Positions 62,372 to 64,000 of a stretch of 64,000 nucleotides of DNA are shown here, piece by piece. Source of the DNA: Linum tenue (lineage: Eukaryota > Streptophyta > Magnoliopsida > Malpighiales > Linaceae); assembly GCA_946122785.1 (NCBI GenBank), contig CAMGYJ010000002.1, positions 43,240,495 to 43,304,494 on the forward strand. Direction: 5' to 3'. Position 1 is the first letter of the stretch; each line of letters starts with the position of its first letter. The notes beneath the pieces were generated by a model. The model saw nothing but the letters and a program-made list of their open reading frames with translations, did not search any database and had not been told where the DNA came from. The position numbers were made by a program, and so were the translations under genes.

Positions 62372-64000
62372 ATGGCATTCCCTCTCTTGGCTTTTGCCTC
62401 CACTTTCTTCTTCTTCTCGACCTTCCAAGGAACAACCCAATTCTCCACTTCACAACCAAATGACTCGCAGCTTGTCTCCCACATCTCACTCCCGCCGGAA
62501 ATCCTTCCCAATAACCCTCTATCTCCAACTTCATCCCCTTCTGAGCCTGCTACAGTTTTCAGTGTGCTTTCTTACGGTGCAGTTGGCGATGGTGAAGCAG
62601 ACGACACGCCAGCGTTCAAGATGGCATGGGACATTGCCTGCAGCCAAACACAACCCGCCCTCCTCGTAGCTCCAGCTGGCTATCGTTTCGTCGTTCAGCC
62701 TACTGTCTTAGCAGGACCTTGTCAGACTAGCCTCCTATTTCAGGTACATATATAACATCTTTTGCCGATAAATAACAGCAGTAGTGCTCATCCTGCCTTG
62801 ATTTGGATTTGGGATTTTACTGTTTTCATGTGTCATTTCCATGTGACAAGAAAGATTGATGGAACCATAATGGCACCGGATGGACCGAGATCATGGCCCA
62901 ATTACTCGAACAAGAGACAATGGTTGGTGTTCTACAATGTCACAGGCATGACAGTGCAGGGTGATGGTGTTGTAGATGGGAGAGGACATAAATGGTGGGA
63001 TCTCCCCTGTAAGCCTCACAAAGTAAAAAGCTCCAACCTTTGGTGTAATTGCAGCTTGATTTTAGGCATCTAATGTAATAAAAATGTGGTTGTTAGTAAA
63101 TTTCTGCTACTAAGTTACTCTGGCTGAACTGAGTTTCAGGGGATTCATGGAACAGCAACAGTAGCTCCTTCCTCTTGTGATAGCCCAGTTGTAAGTAGTA
63201 GAACAGAAAAACACACAAACTTTTCCCTTTCCTCCTTCCTGGAAACTGATTGATCAGAGAAATGTGCAGGCAATAAGGTTCTTCATGAGCTCAAACCTCA
63301 CAGTTCAAGGGCTGAAGGTGCAGAACAGTCCTCAGTTCCACTTCCGGCTCGACCACTGTCAAAATGTCGTGGTGCGAATGCTCAACATCCACTCACCTTC
63401 TTTGAGTCCTAATACAGATGGGATTCACATTGAGAACTCCAACAACATCATAGTTCACAGTTCTCTAATCTCAAATGGTAAAGAGAAAAAAGAAAATGAA
63501 GCTAAAAGTTACTTACTCATCGTATTCCCATCTCTCTCTAAGTTACATCCAGAATTGGTTCATGTTAGTCTTTCTCGTTCTCACCATTTCCAGGAGATGA
63601 TTGTATATCCATTGGAGCTGGAAGTTATAATGTTCACATACGGAACATTACCTGCAGCCCAAGCCATGGAATTAGGTACAAATATTAAGAGTTATGCCCC
63701 CATAACAAAGCCTAAGGATTTGGTTTGTTATGATTCGATGGAAAAATCTGTTTCGTTTGGTGTAAAACTAATCAATTAAAATGACTTTTTTCTGCAGCAT
63801 TGGCAGCCTAGGTTTCCGCAACTCGGGAGCCTGTGTATCAAACATCACAGTGTCTGACTGCTTCATTCATCATTCTCAGAACGGTGTACGAATCAAGACA
63901 TGGCAAGGAGGGTATGGCTCAGTATCTCAGGTCAAGTTCCACAACATCTGGATGGAGGGCGTCCGAAACCCTGTGATCATAGACCAGTACTACTGCCTCT
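62372..64000 (+). CDS. Polygalacturonase, glycoside hydrolase family 28 (5' part, cut by window edge)
   Basis: Exons 62372-62743, 62855-63022, 63140-63190, 63270-63477, 63594-63675 and 63798 to the window edge. The ATG at 62372 (MAFPLLAF) gives a good signal peptide; an in-frame ATG at 62351 is less likely. The enzyme hydrolyses pectin (homogalacturonan) in the cell wall. Visible family motifs: [16 protein letters not shown] near the start, NTDGIHI (first catalytic Asp), [10 protein letters not shown] (catalytic Asp pair), SHGISIGSLG (catalytic His, with Ser in place of the usual Gly before it) and VRIKTWQGG (Arg-Ile-Lys substrate-binding motif). The domain continues to [10 protein letters not shown] at the edge. 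The missing end should be the last 100 or so residues. No frameshift or stop is seen. Confidence 0.93.

Overview
The window is nuclear DNA of a flowering plant, most likely a eudicot. It has intron-rich genes with GT-AG junctions, plant-only families (a phytepsin-type aspartic proteinase with a saposin-like insert, a group I shaggy/GSK3 kinase, a NEAP-like nuclear-envelope coiled-coil protein, a GH28 polygalacturonase) and a large load of plant transposons. Nothing in it looks bacterial, viral or organellar. No species is claimed.

Layout. 1-3125: the 5' end of a Ty1/copia element on the minus strand, whose gag-pol frame is open to the window edge. 3126-9250: AT-rich DNA with hAT-like MITEs. 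9367-9651 (minus): a small plant-specific gene. 10.1-12.7 kb: an eroded LTR of the copia family, a SINE with a 12-bp target duplication and a decayed gypsy gag. 14306-15174: a non-autonomous hAT element with a perfect 8-bp target duplication. 16.4-21 kb: a partial second copy of the neighbouring aspartic proteinase gene, split by a hAT element that carries a transposase gene. 21075-23837 (minus): the 13-exon aspartic proteinase gene, with a 2-bp deletion in the saposin-like region. 24500-31570: a complete, young Ty3-type LTR element that carries gag and protease but almost no polymerase. 33096-35201: the NEAP-like gene, with an in-frame stop codon. 35.4-36.9 kb: a copia LTR/gag fragment. 36.9-40.1 kb: small inverted-repeat elements. 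40167-49802: a complete, young Tat-like Ty3 element with a decayed gag, no recognisable polymerase and an antisense gene next to its 3' LTR. 50.4-55.6 kb: MITEs, a 2.7-kb element holding captured coding fragments, and a 100-bp retroposon. 57224-59704: an apparently intact shaggy-like kinase gene. 60178-61115: a LINE-type retroposon. 62372 to the window end: the 5' part of a polygalacturonase gene.

The host genes do not form a functional cluster. The main story is transposon activity around them. Two young LTR elements lack polymerase and would need enzymes supplied by relatives. Two independent LINE-type insertions with related tails lie on either side of the kinase gene. A hAT element sits in a local gene duplication, and one transposon family with GGGTAAATG ends recurs at three or four loci. 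Exon boundaries and element ends were read by eye from splice sites, reading frames and repeats. Family names come from motif recognition, not from a database search.
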